A stretch of 64,000 nucleotides of DNA, taken from positions 682,001 to 746,000 of the forward strand of contig NW_025335440.1 in the NCBI RefSeq assembly GCF_004798865.1, given 5' to 3'. Source of the stretch: Varanus komodoensis (taxonomy: Eukaryota; Chordata; Lepidosauria; Squamata; Varanidae). The position numbers were made by a program, and so were the translations under genes. Positions 21,820 to 30,919 of this stretch are shown here, one piece after another (position 1 is the stretch's first letter; every line of letters begins with the position of its first letter). The notes beneath the pieces were generated by a model. That model was not told where the DNA came from and did no database searches. It was given only the letters and a program-made list of their open reading frames with translations.

Positions 21820-22020
21820 TGTCCATGATATTTATGTCTCGCCTTGAGAAGGGAAAGCAGGGCAGCTTGCACTATTTATTTCCCTTCCCTGCCCTGCCCT
21901 GCCCTGCCCTGCTTGGTTTCACAACAGCCCTGTGAGAGAGGATATCTATGACCTGCCCAAAGACACTGGGGAGCTTTGTGCCAAGGGGGTGTCTGAGCAA
22001 GATTGAAAGGTGTGGCTGGC
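21820..22020 (-). mobile_element. CORE-SINE (MIR-like), reverse, with internal CCCTG expansion
   Basis: On the minus strand the order is 'ccagtgtctttgggcaggtc', 'ctctctcacagggctgttgt' and a tail of the form 'ttctcaaggcgagacataaa', matching a CORE-SINE. About five GCCCT units (21,886-21,911 on the plus strand) have expanded inside it, next to an AAATA stretch. It lies only about 20 bp from the forward SINE, tail to tail. Confidence 0.7.
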
Positions 22021-22100
22021 GTCACTGCCATCAGCTGCACAGCGCCCTCCTGGCGCAGCAGGGTGCTGGGGTGAAGGCAGGCCAGCTCAGCCTTCGTCCC

Positions 22101-22126
22101 GAGGAGGAGGAGGAGGAGGAGGAGGG
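22101..22126. repeat. (GAG)n trinucleotide repeat
   Basis: About eight GAG/AGG units. Simple repeat with no other feature. Confidence 0.9.
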
Positions 22127-22129
22127 AAG

Positions 22130-22970
22130 TGTAGGACCAGGCTGAGGAATGGGGCTCAGTGCAAGCGTAACCCCCTTCAGAGGAAGCACAGAGAGGCAGT
22201 CGCTGGTGGGAAAGATTGGGGAATGCGGGGGCAAACAGCAGGAAAGGGGGGTTGCTATGCCTTTGCTTTTCTCACAGAGCCAGAAGGAATTGCTGGCAGG
22301 GACAAAATACTCTTCTGTTCTCTTCTTTTAAAAGGAGCACTATTTGCGCTTCAGAGGATCCGCACCAGTCACTGGATTCAACACCAGCTTTGCCCCATGT
22401 GACAAATGGCCCTGGACAGCAAACGGCATCCTGCAGTGACCCAGTCCCTGAAAGCGCGTGCATGCTGAGAGCACGGGCAAAAACGGAATTTGGCAACAAG
22501 GCTCAGAAGCCCGTTGTGAGGGTCTCGCTTTTGTCTTCCATGAAAGCGAGCTTATAGCCCTTGCGGTTATGAAGCCAGCAAGTGGCAAGTGAAATCTCCG
22601 CATGGCATGTGAGCGCGAGCTCTGCTGATGAGGGGGAGCTTTTCGGAACCAGCCGAGCGCCTTCTACGCATTGAGAGGGACGTATCTGCTTGCACGCTGG
22701 ATTTGCAATCAGACAGGCTGTGGCATATTACCTTCACACAGCATTTGGAATTCCTCGGGTGCAGCAGTTTGACTTGCTGTTTAAGCTCAGACATACAAAA
22801 TCCTGTCCGTAGCATAGCAATGCAGCGGAGAAGCATTTCCCCCTTTCCTCTTTTTAAAGCAGAAAGTGAAAATAAAAGTAAAAGTAAAACTGAGGATGAA
22901 ACAGTATTGAAATCAGGTAGTGGAGAGTAAAGGAGGAACCTGTGGAGATGAACATTGCTCTGGGGACTGG
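22130..22970. other. Unique sequence, no gene seen
   Basis: The segment is AT-richer toward the right. A plus-strand frame of 100 codons (22,628-22,930) ends in a K/S/E-rich tail encoded by repeated AAAGTAAAA words. A minus-strand frame of 211 codons overlaps it. Neither has a recognisable domain or clear splice sites. Confidence 0.4.
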
Positions 22971-22974
22971 AACA

Positions 22975-23135
22975 GCTTGTTAGACCTTTAAATACAACAC
23001 GTCTGAATTTGCTAAAATATGAATAATTAATCAGGCCCCCTGTGGGACCTGCTCTTTGTGTATTAGCGGCTGAGTGTGATCCTGCGGGGAAGGACCCCCC
23101 TCCCGCTAATCTGATTAACTGCGGCCACGCGCTGC
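22975..23135. other. Candidate conserved element with paired-homeodomain palindrome
   Basis: 'gaataattaatcaggcc' is followed by a perfect 11-bp palindrome of the form TAAT-CTG-ATTA at 23,107-23,117. TAAT-N3-ATTA is the known P3 cooperative site of paired-class homeodomain dimers. The surrounding sequence is non-repetitive and non-coding. The function is inferred from the motif. Confidence 0.4.
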
Positions 23136-23139
23136 CAGG

Positions 23140-24015
23140 TGCCTGTGTGTGAGCGTCTTGTCGGAGCCCAGCTCTGCAGGGCCTGCCAGGCAAGCGCAGC
23201 ACAAGGAGGTCAGTGTCTAGCCTGCGCTTCGGCCGATTCTTCGGCTCTGAATAGGTAACGTATTTTCAGAGCTTGAACTAAAGTGATAGAGGGGAGAACC
23301 ATTATATATCCATGTTCCCTATCTCCTCTATGCTGTTGTGTCTGGTCATCAAGCACACAGACATGGTAGGTTTCTTAAAGCCCCTCCCCCCCAATCTATT
23401 TCGCTGCTGGTCCGCATCCTGAAAAACCTGCTTGACCTTGATCAAAAACCTGTTAGACCTGTTTGAGCAGATGTCAAGAGCCAGATAACCAGAGAGTAAG
23501 GCTTTCTGACGTGTATGATCAGAAACCCATACAGGAGAAAAAAAGCAGAACGTATGCTGTGGGCACTCCTGGTTCTATCACGTTGCCTCATTCAAGTTTT
23601 TGGGGAGGAGAAATCACCAGCATTGTCATGCTTCCCGGGCTGAAGCATTTTACAGCTCCTTGAGAAATGTCTGCAGCTCCTGATGTCCATGATGAAGGCT
23701 CTGCAAAAGACGCAGCCACAGGAGCCCGCAGAAGCGTTGGCATCCACACCCCCTGCCCCCTCAGAAAGAAAAAAGCCTTGTGCCTTGGCAGCCATTTGGG
23801 GCTGAGCCAGGCCGGGATGTGAATGAGATCTTGTCCGAGGAACGAGGAGACTGGTGTTTGCTTGTGGGAGAACGCAGACCGGGCTGCCTCTGCTGCTCCT
23901 CGAGTGCAGAAAAGGGTCGGGATGGAGCAGAGCAGGGGGAGAGGCGGTGGGAAAGGTAGTGGCTGAAGGAGGAGGCCATGTTCCAGGGCTCACTGGGAAA
24001 ACATTTCCCGCAAGG
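23140..24015. other. Unique sequence, no gene seen
   Basis: Mixed-composition DNA without recognised repeats. Open frames up to 133 codons overlap on both strands near 23,600-24,000. Confidence 0.4.
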
Positions 24016-24017
24016 AG

Positions 24018-24062
24018 ATTAGTCCAGCTAATTATAGAAATAATTAGCAGGTGGAGGGTTGC
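24018..24062. promoter_or_regulatory. Inverted TAATTA homeodomain-type site
   Basis: 'ctaatta' at 24,028-24,034 and 'taattag' at 24,041-24,047 form a perfect 7-bp inverted repeat with a 6-bp spacer. 'ggagattagtcc' lies just upstream. Each arm holds the classical homeodomain core TAATTA. The flanks are GC-rich and unique. It is a likely transcription-factor site, unproven. Confidence 0.4.
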
Positions 24063-24534
24063 AGTTCCTGCTGAAAAGAAGCGAAATGGGCCGGGTGGGC
24101 CGGCTGCTCGTCACGGCTGGGTGGCGATGGTTCGACCTTGCTCTGCTGAGCTTGGATGCGGCACGTTGGCCTGAGCGAGGTGGCTGCGCCGTCGTGGGGC
24201 TGCTGCGAGCCTGCAAGGTGCAGCGGGGGTGCGCCACAGAGATCCCCCGCAGAGATCCCGTGAGTGGGCACTGATGTGCTTTCCTTGGGGAAAGGGGCTG
24301 CAGCGTCCCGCCTGCACTCCCCCCTGGAGGACCCTTGGTTGCTCCTGCTCCCGCTAAGGCCACACTGGGCCGGGGGGGGGGGCAGGAAGCTGCTGTCTGG
24401 CTTACTCCAGGCACCCTCGGCCAGGCACACGCCAGAGTGTTGGACTGGCCGGAATTGCCGCGCAGCCCCCAGTGGGGGGAGGCTGTTCCGCTCTGACTGC
24501 CAGTGGAGTTTCCCATCGCTCCTGCCTGAGCTTT

Positions 24535-24600
24535 CCACCTGGAGATGCCTTTGCATGCAGGGCACATCCTCCCCCTGAGCTAAGGTCACTCCCTCCAGCT
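24535..24600 (-). mobile_element. tRNA-derived SINE head fragment, reverse
   Basis: The minus strand reads 'gaccttagctcagggggagg', then 'atgtgccctgcatgcaaagg' and 'catctccagg'. This is the A-box and following region of a tRNA-derived squamate SINE. No B-box or tail is recognisable beyond it, so it is a partial copy. Confidence 0.6.
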
Positions 24601-24604
24601 GAAA

Positions 24605-26125
24605 GTAAGTCGCCTGGTCCAGGTGGCATCCATAAAAAAGGGGGGCCACAACCACGGCTTAACTGCTGGGCTGAGGAATTGCCCACACAGGCTGCCTTTT
24701 CCTGTTTGTGATGTAAAACTGTTTTCACAGACACTGGTTCCGCTGCTTCGTCTCCCTGGCGGGTGGCGCTCACCCTCGCGGGGTGGTCAGCGGATGATCT
24801 GGAGCAGCGCATGCTGTGGTGCTACACGTTGTATGTGAGAAGGGCACCAGCCCTCCAGTCGGTTGGCGGGGGCAGAAACGCACGTGGCAGGGGCTGGGAA
24901 GTGGGCCTCCCCTTGCAAAGAGCATGCTTTTGGCCACGTCCATCCCGCTTCCCTCACCCCCCCCCGGGAGGCTGGGGGAAAGGGGACTGAGCACCCCTGC
25001 TGCCCCCACACCGCCCTCACAAGCCACCTGGGCCCCACGCACTGAAGGCTGCTTATCCTCCTGAGCCCCAGCACCGATGACTCTGAGCACACGACCCACA
25101 CATGTACAATAGAGGCTCTGTGCCCCCCGACTGCAGTGGGGAGAGTGCTCCCCGGCCGCACTGCCGTGCCTTTGAGGGCAGCCTGAGCAGGGATTGCGGT
25201 TTAAAAGGCAAGCGAATTGCTGTGAGATTTGGACTTGCATGCTGCCATTTCCACACATGCAGGTGGATTGCGCAAATGCTGCAAATGGTAGAACAGAAGC
25301 TCCGCTTTGGCACGGATCTGGCGTGAACTGTCAGGAGAGTCCGGGTGGCCAAGGCAGGGCAGGTCGGGATGCCTCTGTGCTCTTCGTGCTCGATTCTTTC
25401 AATGGGAGCAGCAACAAGCCCAGTCGAAGGAGTCAGCCCCAATTTGGGCCATTGATTCCAATTTTGCGCTTTTACTAAAATGCACATTTCTCCACACTAA
25501 AGTATGACTACATCAAGCAACTTCGTGAAGTTGGAGCTTTGCCCCTCCTTATCTTGACCTGCTTTGGGCTCTCAGGTTGGAAATGTGCAAAAGTTCACTG
25601 ACCTCCGGCCAAATGATGTTTCCCACCTCATGCATTGCTAGCGGGACGTTTTTTGGTTTCTGCTCGGACCCTGCCTGGATCTTCCCAGGGCAGGAATTAA
25701 GCCCGTCGGGATGCATGTTGGTGACAGGCAACTGAGCAGCAATAAAGAAGCCTGGTGAGCAGGCTTGCTTTCTGCGTGGCTCTGGCACGGCGTTAGGGAA
25801 CAGGGCGCTTCTGAGTGTCCCTTCCCCCTGATACTGTTACACAGGCACATGTGAAGGGGAGAGGAGGGCGGGGTGAAGAAGGGCAATGAGGGATGACAGA
25901 TGTGGAGTTAAAATTGCAGCACATGAGAGGCAGCCTGGGAAAACACGGCTTGAGAGCAGCTGTGGATCACAGGAACGAGTTCCGAAAACTCATAAGATGC
26001 TGCAAGTTCCGCAGTATGTCTCACGGAAACAAAAGAACATTATGGAGAGGGCACTTGAGGAGAAGAGGACCTGGATGCCTTGCAGTGGGGGGCCCACGTG
26101 ATACGACAAGCAAGAACTTTGGTTG
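24605..26125. other. Unique sequence, no gene seen
   Basis: GC-rich unique DNA to about 25,400, then mixed. Overlapping open frames up to 162 codons carry no recognisable domain. No repeat family was identified. Confidence 0.45.
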
Positions 26126-26127
26126 TA

Positions 26128-26286
26128 GTTGAATTGTGGGTTGCAGTGTTGTGTGACTGACACAACCCACATGAACAACCTGGAGTTTGCAGCCCAGCCC
26201 CAAGCCCTGGGTTCTCCTTGTGGGTGGTCTGTGGTCAGTCAGCTGTGGTTAATAACCGTGGCCCAACACAATGGCCTACAATTCAA
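26128..26286. mobile_element. Hairpin-like MITE (unclassified DNA transposon relic)
   Basis: The ends 'gttgaattgtgggttgcagt' (from 26,128) and 'aatggcctacaattcaa' (to 26,286) are inverted repeats of about 24 bp with few mismatches. Inside there are further partial self-complementary words, 'gactgacacaaccc' and 'gtggttaataaccgtgg'. At about 160 bp with no coding capacity it fits a miniature inverted-repeat element. Related words recur near 42,026 and 63,460. Confidence 0.5.
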
Positions 26287-26514
26287 TGGCAGCCTCCAGT
26301 TCAAAGACAACCTGCCCTCAACCCTTGCTCTGGCTTGTGGCCTCTTGGGAACGTGGCCATTGGCACAAACAACCCAGCCCGGGCCTTGGCCCCAGATCTC
26401 CAGTCCTGCCCGTGCCGCCCCACGGACCTCTGCTCACAGAACCCGCCACCTTTCACCGGCCTCTTGTGCCCCTGCTCTTTGCCGTCCTGCTGGCGGAATG
26501 GCAAGTTAAGCGAG

Positions 26515-26700
26515 GCTTGTACTAGGCCCTTAATAAGATGTGATTCACTCATTGAGCATAATTAGCAATTCAGTTAACGGTTTGTAATTCAGGCACGACC
26601 CTGATTGCATCCGAATGCTACTTTATTTCTTTGCGCTGTTCACATTCTGAGCACTAATTATGCTTCTCTGCCTGCTAATTGCTTTCCAACCCTCCACTGC
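26515..26700. other. AT-rich island, strong candidate conserved non-coding element
   Basis: It contains 'gagcataattagcaattcag', 'gcactaattatgcttc' and 'cctgctaattgctttcc'. At least four homeodomain-type cores lie within 180 bp, along with 'ccttaataagatg'. It is non-repetitive and non-coding with GC-rich flanks. It is among the clearest enhancer-like blocks of the window by composition. Confidence 0.45.
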
Positions 26701-26754
26701 TGTCTCTTTCCAGTAACATTTATTTTTCATGCCTTTGTGTGTTTAAAGGTATCA

Positions 26755-26790
26755 AGCAGGAGGAGAGGGGGAGGGGGAGGGGGTGGGGAG
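26755..26790 (+). other. G-rich tract with G-quadruplex pattern
   Basis: Four runs of four or five G separated by single bases (about 26,767-26,787) satisfy the G4 consensus on the plus strand. A GGA-rich lead precedes them. Confidence 0.7.
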
Positions 26791-26794
26791 CCCA

Positions 26795-27375
26795 GTGGAG
26801 CCGATCTCAAGCCAAGATGAAAGAAAGATGGGGAGGACCTCCGCTTTGCCCCCGCCTCCCTTGGCCTCGCTTCCCGGCTCGGCTTCCCGGCTCCAGATGT
26901 GTTGGAGGAGGGGAGCCAAGCTGTTTTTCCCTTCTTCACACAGCCAACTGTCAAGATGCTGTCTTCCTTACCCGCTCTCTTGGCAGAAACTGACTGTTGG
27001 ATATCTAGAACCCCCACGGATGCCTCGTGGGGGTTTGGGCCTGTCTTGTCTCCAAGCACCAAATAGCACACCTGCACTGATCTCCCATTTACCAGCCATC
27101 TGTGCCCCCACCATCAGGGGCGCCGCTGATGGTCCTTGGTCCCAACGCAGCATCGCCCCCTGCTGTTGCTGAAAGAAATGACGGGGCAGTGGCCCGCAGT
27201 CCAGTGAGACCCGGCACACACCCAAGGAAACTACATGGACGGCAGTGCCATAGTGGTGTTGGAGCTGTTTCTGAAGATGATGCATGTACATCAAACTAAA
27301 ATCTGCTCTACCTGGCTGTTCTCTGCCCTGCAACATGTCAACCTGCCTGTTGATACCAGATTTGAAACACCTCCT
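26795..27375. other. Unique sequence, no gene seen
   Basis: Mixed unique DNA with overlapping open frames of at most 129 codons. The part after 27,085 may belong to the LINE whose 3' end begins at about 27,380, but it is too diverged to call. Confidence 0.35.
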
Positions 27376-27379
27376 TTAT

Positions 27380-27753
27380 CAGAGGCGAGGCTTAATGCAA
27401 CAAGAGAGGCCCTTTTGGTAGTGGCAGCCCAACTCTGGAATGCCCCCACATGCCAGGGAAGGCGCCAACTTCACTACTGCAGAAGTCAGGCTCATCTCTC
27501 TCTTATCAATTCACCTGGGTGGTTGCACTTTAAAAAAATTATTTTAAATGATTTTTAGATCACCTTTAAGGGCAGGACACTCTCAAGATGGCCCAAACAT
27601 GTTAATATTTTTTAAACCTTAAATAGTTTAAACTCCCCAACCTTTAACTGTGCGTTTACCTGCTGGTTATTTTGGATTCACTTACTTATTGTTTTAGTTT
27701 TTAATGCTGTAAACTTTTTTGAAATTAGTGATCAAAAGATGTTGAATGTTTTC

Positions 27754-27805
<52 letters not shown>
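27380..27805 (+). mobile_element. LINE 3' end (L2/CR1-like) with (AAT)n tail
   Basis: 'gcccaactctggaatgcccc' with 'cttttggtagtggca' just before resembles the end of an L2/CR1-like ORF2. A T-rich 3' UTR follows ('ttgttttagtttttaatgct', 'gtaaacttttttgaaatt'). The copy ends in about 16 AAT units (27,754-27,805), which are probably the expanded LINE tail. No intact frame is left. Confidence 0.6.
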
Positions 27806-27809
27806 GACA

Positions 27810-28540
27810 TTGCATAGTGACTTGGTACTCACACAGTGATTCCTCCAACTCTCTGTTTCCTCTGACTGTGATGCCTGGCTGGCTATTATCACAGGACATC
27901 ACCCTGCCTGTGTGTCCGAAGGCTTCACCTGCAGTCTCCAGATTAAGCCCTCTTGCAGTAAACTCAGCTCAGGTCACTTCCACTAGTGCATGGTGCTTGC
28001 CATTGTGGTTGGACCTCGTCCTCTGTTGGTACCACCAGCTTCTCATAGGACACGGGCTGGAAAGCAAGACAACTGCGTCTCCTCTCGTCTTCCAGGACGT
28101 GGTCCCCTTGCTAGCGCACAGTCAAGGCAGTCCGTGGCCATGTTGCCCGTCTGGCCAGCTAGTTATATCTGATTTTTTACTGCAGACACAGGGAATCTCT
28201 GACTGCAGGCATACCTGGCCCTGAATATTCCCCAGTCCATCTCCTGGCTCTCTCCGCTCCCCACCGCAAGGTACCATTTTAATCTCCTTTGCAGTGCACT
28301 TGATGGGGTTTAAAAGTATCCCTTTACACTCCTCAGTTTATCCGTGCCAAAAACTGTCCTCAGCTGCCTTTTACAACTCTGCCCCTCCCTTCTGTTGGAT
28401 GGTCAGGGATTGCACCAAGTAAAGGTACAAGGTATGGGTTGATTTGTTCTTTGGATTTTAAAGCAGTTAGGGTGTAGAGCTCTAGGGGTGTTGCAGAGAC
28501 TTGGGTGCAAACAGGGGTCACAAATTGGGCAGTGGGGAGG
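27810..28540. other. Unique sequence, no gene seen
   Basis: A plus-strand frame of 161 codons begins inside the AAT run (giving a poly-N stretch) and continues to 28,224. It has no recognisable domain and is likely accidental. The rest is unremarkable. Confidence 0.4.
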
Positions 28541-28545
28541 GGGGA

Positions 28546-28631
28546 ACTTGTTGTAAGCCGCCCCGAGGCTTCGGCGAATGGGGCGGCATAAAAATGTTCT
28601 AATAAATAAATAAATAAATAAACAAACAAAC
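28546..28631 (+). mobile_element. LINE/SINE 3' tail fragment with (AAAT)n
   Basis: 'ttgtaagccgccccgaggct', 'ggggcggcataaaaatgttc' and (AAAT)n/(AAAC)n to 28,631. The module matches the one at 8,300 base for base over the core. Only about 85 bp were inserted or kept. Confidence 0.7.
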
Positions 28632-28984
28632 TTGCCTAGCAGTCAGGTGGAACCCAATAATTTTCGCTTTAGCTTGGGTTTTTTGTATATAAAAGAATTG
28701 CATGTTCATTTTGTTTAGTGGTGGTAGTAGTAGTGGTTTCAGTGCATCAGATCCCTATACAGGTTTGCTCTGCTGCTTTGCACTCCTAGTGGCATAGCTA
28801 GCAGACTACCTGTTTATGACTCAGGAAAGTTTGCTCAGGCCTTCCCTTTCTGGATTCAGTCTGCTGTGTTCAGCCACTGGTTGGAAGCGCCTGGCCTGGG
28901 CAGTGCCACTCCTTCGCTCAGTGCCGGCCATATAGCCAAGCTCGAGCCTTGCCCGTTATTATCGCTTATTATTAGCCTTGCCTT

Positions 28985-29187
28985 GCATTGCATTTATATC
29001 CTACCTTTTTTCCCTCTTATGAGGAGCTCAAGGAAGCTTATGTTGCTCAATGGGACAGGTTGTGTTGAGAGTGAGGGACTGGCCCAAAACTGGGCCAGTT
29101 GAGAGCTCCATGGCCGAGTGGAGAGTGGAGCTGGACCTCTCGGGTCTCCAGTCCAGCATTTCAAGCACTGCACCACATTGCCTTCTC
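28985..29187 (-). mobile_element. CORE-SINE (MIR-like), reverse
   Basis: On the plus strand the order is 'tttatatcctaccttttttc' (tail), 'aggagctcaaggaagcttat', 'gggactggcccaaaactgg' (CORE), 'gagctccatggccgagtgg', and 'gcactgcaccacattgcctt' (tRNA-like head). That is a reverse-oriented, nearly full-length element. The 'cctcacagggttgttg' part of the CORE is deleted or worn. Confidence 0.8.
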
Positions 29188-29189
29188 CT

Positions 29190-30145
29190 CCAGCTCCATC
29201 AGAGGATGCGTTCGAGTGTCCCGAGTGTCCAGTGCATCTTCTCACTGGTTGCTGGGAGGTGTGCTCAGGACTGGACTTAGCACTCTCTTAACAATAGCTG
29301 CCCCGGACAGATCTATAGATGAATATAGGTGCAATAGCCATAAATCTATAGGTGGTACGTGCATTACCTCTGACTAACGGGGCACAGCCCTGGGGAGCTT
29401 GTAACTCCTAAAAAATCCACAAAACGATAATCCAGAGTCCTCGGGTGCTCCTCCACATTGATATATTTTAATTTAAATATAGCAGGACTTTTCAGCTCTT
29501 CTTCTGACCTGTGCTGTTGCCACCGATTGCTCTTCCTAGCACAACTAGTTAGAGACCTTGTTCCAGTGGTCCAGAGAGGCCCAGGCCTTTGTCTCCAGCA
29601 GTGGGAATAGCTGGGTAGGGGACATGTTTTCCCCTGCTTTCATTTCTAATAGATTTGAAGCACTAGCCAATTAGAACCAGACATGTGGCCACGCTCACCC
29701 TTAGCACAATTTGGCAAGGCTTCTGCAGAAGAACCACCAGCACCCAGCCGCAAAGGGAACGTGCGGCACAAAGGACCGAGGACGCTTCTGCACGAACCCG
29801 GTGCAGATGGTGACCAGTTGTGCACGCGGCCCTTCTCTCACGTGATGGACAAGCCTTTCGTGGGGACGGGCAGAAGGCGAGCCGCACGCGCTGCCGAGCC
29901 CAAGGTGCCTTTGTCTTGCTGAGCAGTCTGCATCCAGCCACACGCTCCTCGCAGAAGAGGGTGGGAGCAGCTACCTGCCCGTCAGAACTTGAGCATACAT
30001 TGACCGATGAGGTTCTGTTTTTCTCACAGATCTGTGCGGACAAGAATCTGTGGCAGAAATGATCATTGCACAAATAAGGGCCAAGTTGGTGATGTCAACA
30101 CTGCTTTTAGAACGTATCTTGCCAAAAGGAAGGCCGGGATTTCTT
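29190..30145. other. Unique sequence, no gene seen
   Basis: Mixed unique DNA. A small inverted repeat 'gatctatagatg' / 'aaatctatagg' lies at 29,310-29,352. Open frames of at most 136 codons overlap near 29,660-30,070 with no domain. Confidence 0.4.
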
Positions 30146-30149
30146 CTCG

Positions 30150-30397
30150 ATCGTCCCAGAGCGCAGGGCACAGAACAACGGCTCCAGTTGCAGGAAGCCC
30201 GATCCCACCTAGAGACCAGGAAAACTTCCTGACTGCTGGAGGAGTACAACAGGGGAGGCAAGACCCAGGGAGGTGGTGGGCTCTCCTGCCCTGGAGGCAG
30301 GCAAGAGGCAGCTGGTCAGCCATCTGGGAGGGATGCTTTAGCCTGCGTCCTGCACGGAGTAGGGGCCCTCTGGCCCCTTCCAACTGTGCTATTCTAT
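30150..30397 (+). mobile_element. CR1 LINE 3' end fragment
   Basis: 'ccagttgcaggaagcccgat', 'ggaaaacttcctgactgctg', 'gggaggtggtgggctctcct', 'ctgggagggatgctttagcc', 'gagtaggggccctctggccc' and 'ttccaactgtgctattct' are in CR1 order. The attctat tail is interrupted by the next element and resumes at 30,659 as 'gtgattctatgg'. Confidence 0.85.
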
Positions 30398-30658
30398 TTA
30401 TTTATTTATTTATTTATTTATTTTATTTATATTGCTATTTATATCCTGCCTTTTTCCTACAAAGGGCTCAAGGCAGCTTACATCATCTCTCCTCCTCCAT
30501 CTTACCCCCACAACAACAACCCTGTGAGGTAGGTTGGGCTGAGAGTCTGTGACTGGCCCAAAGTCACCCTGTTGGCTCCATGGCTGAGCGGGGACTAGAA
30601 CCCAGATCCTCTGAGTTCCAGTCCCATGCTTTTAACCACTACACCACACTGGCTCTCT
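30394..30658 (-). mobile_element. CORE-SINE (MIR-like), reverse, nearly full length
   Basis: This is the best-preserved CORE-SINE here. On the plus strand there is a (TTTA)n tail (30,394-30,425), 'tatatcctgcctttttccta', 'gggctcaaggcagcttacat', 'aacaaccctgtgaggtaggt' and 'gtgactggcccaaagtcacc'. 'ctccatggctgagcggggac', a B-box complement at 'ggactagaaccc', and the head 'ccactacaccacactggctc' follow. It sits inside the tail of the preceding CR1 copy and is therefore younger than that CR1. Confidence 0.9.
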
Positions 30659-30799
30659 GTGATTCTATGGTATGAGAAACCATCCATAGCTAAGCTTGAT
30701 CTCCCATGGACTCCACAGGCACCTAAGCTATGCCCAAGCTGTTCCCCATTCACATCTTGCCCCTGCCATAAACTGATGAGGTTGCTCTAGACAAGCCCT

Positions 30800-30918
30800 C
30801 TCTCTTGGCCTCAGCCCCTTCTCTGTGATAACAGGCTTCTACCTCATAGGTTTGTTGTAAGAATCTGGCAAGAACATGGTTGCAAAATGCTTTGAATGCT
30901 CAAAGGCAGGATATGACC
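30800..30918 (+). mobile_element. CORE-SINE (MIR-like), forward, 3' part
   Basis: 'ctacctcataggtttgttgt' followed by 'aaaatgctttgaatgctcaa' and 'aggcaggatatgacc' matches the CORE and tail of the same SINE family. The tRNA head and B-box are not recognisable upstream. Confidence 0.65.
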
Positions 30919-30919
30919 A

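Noticed and set aside
22628-22930. 100-codon frame with a K/S/E-rich C-terminus, considered as an exon
   Set aside because: The tail comes from a short A-rich repeat, no acceptor or donor fits well, and a longer minus-strand frame overlaps it.
27739-28224. 161-codon frame starting with poly-Asn
   Set aside because: The poly-Asn is the AAT microsatellite of a LINE tail, and the remainder has no domain.
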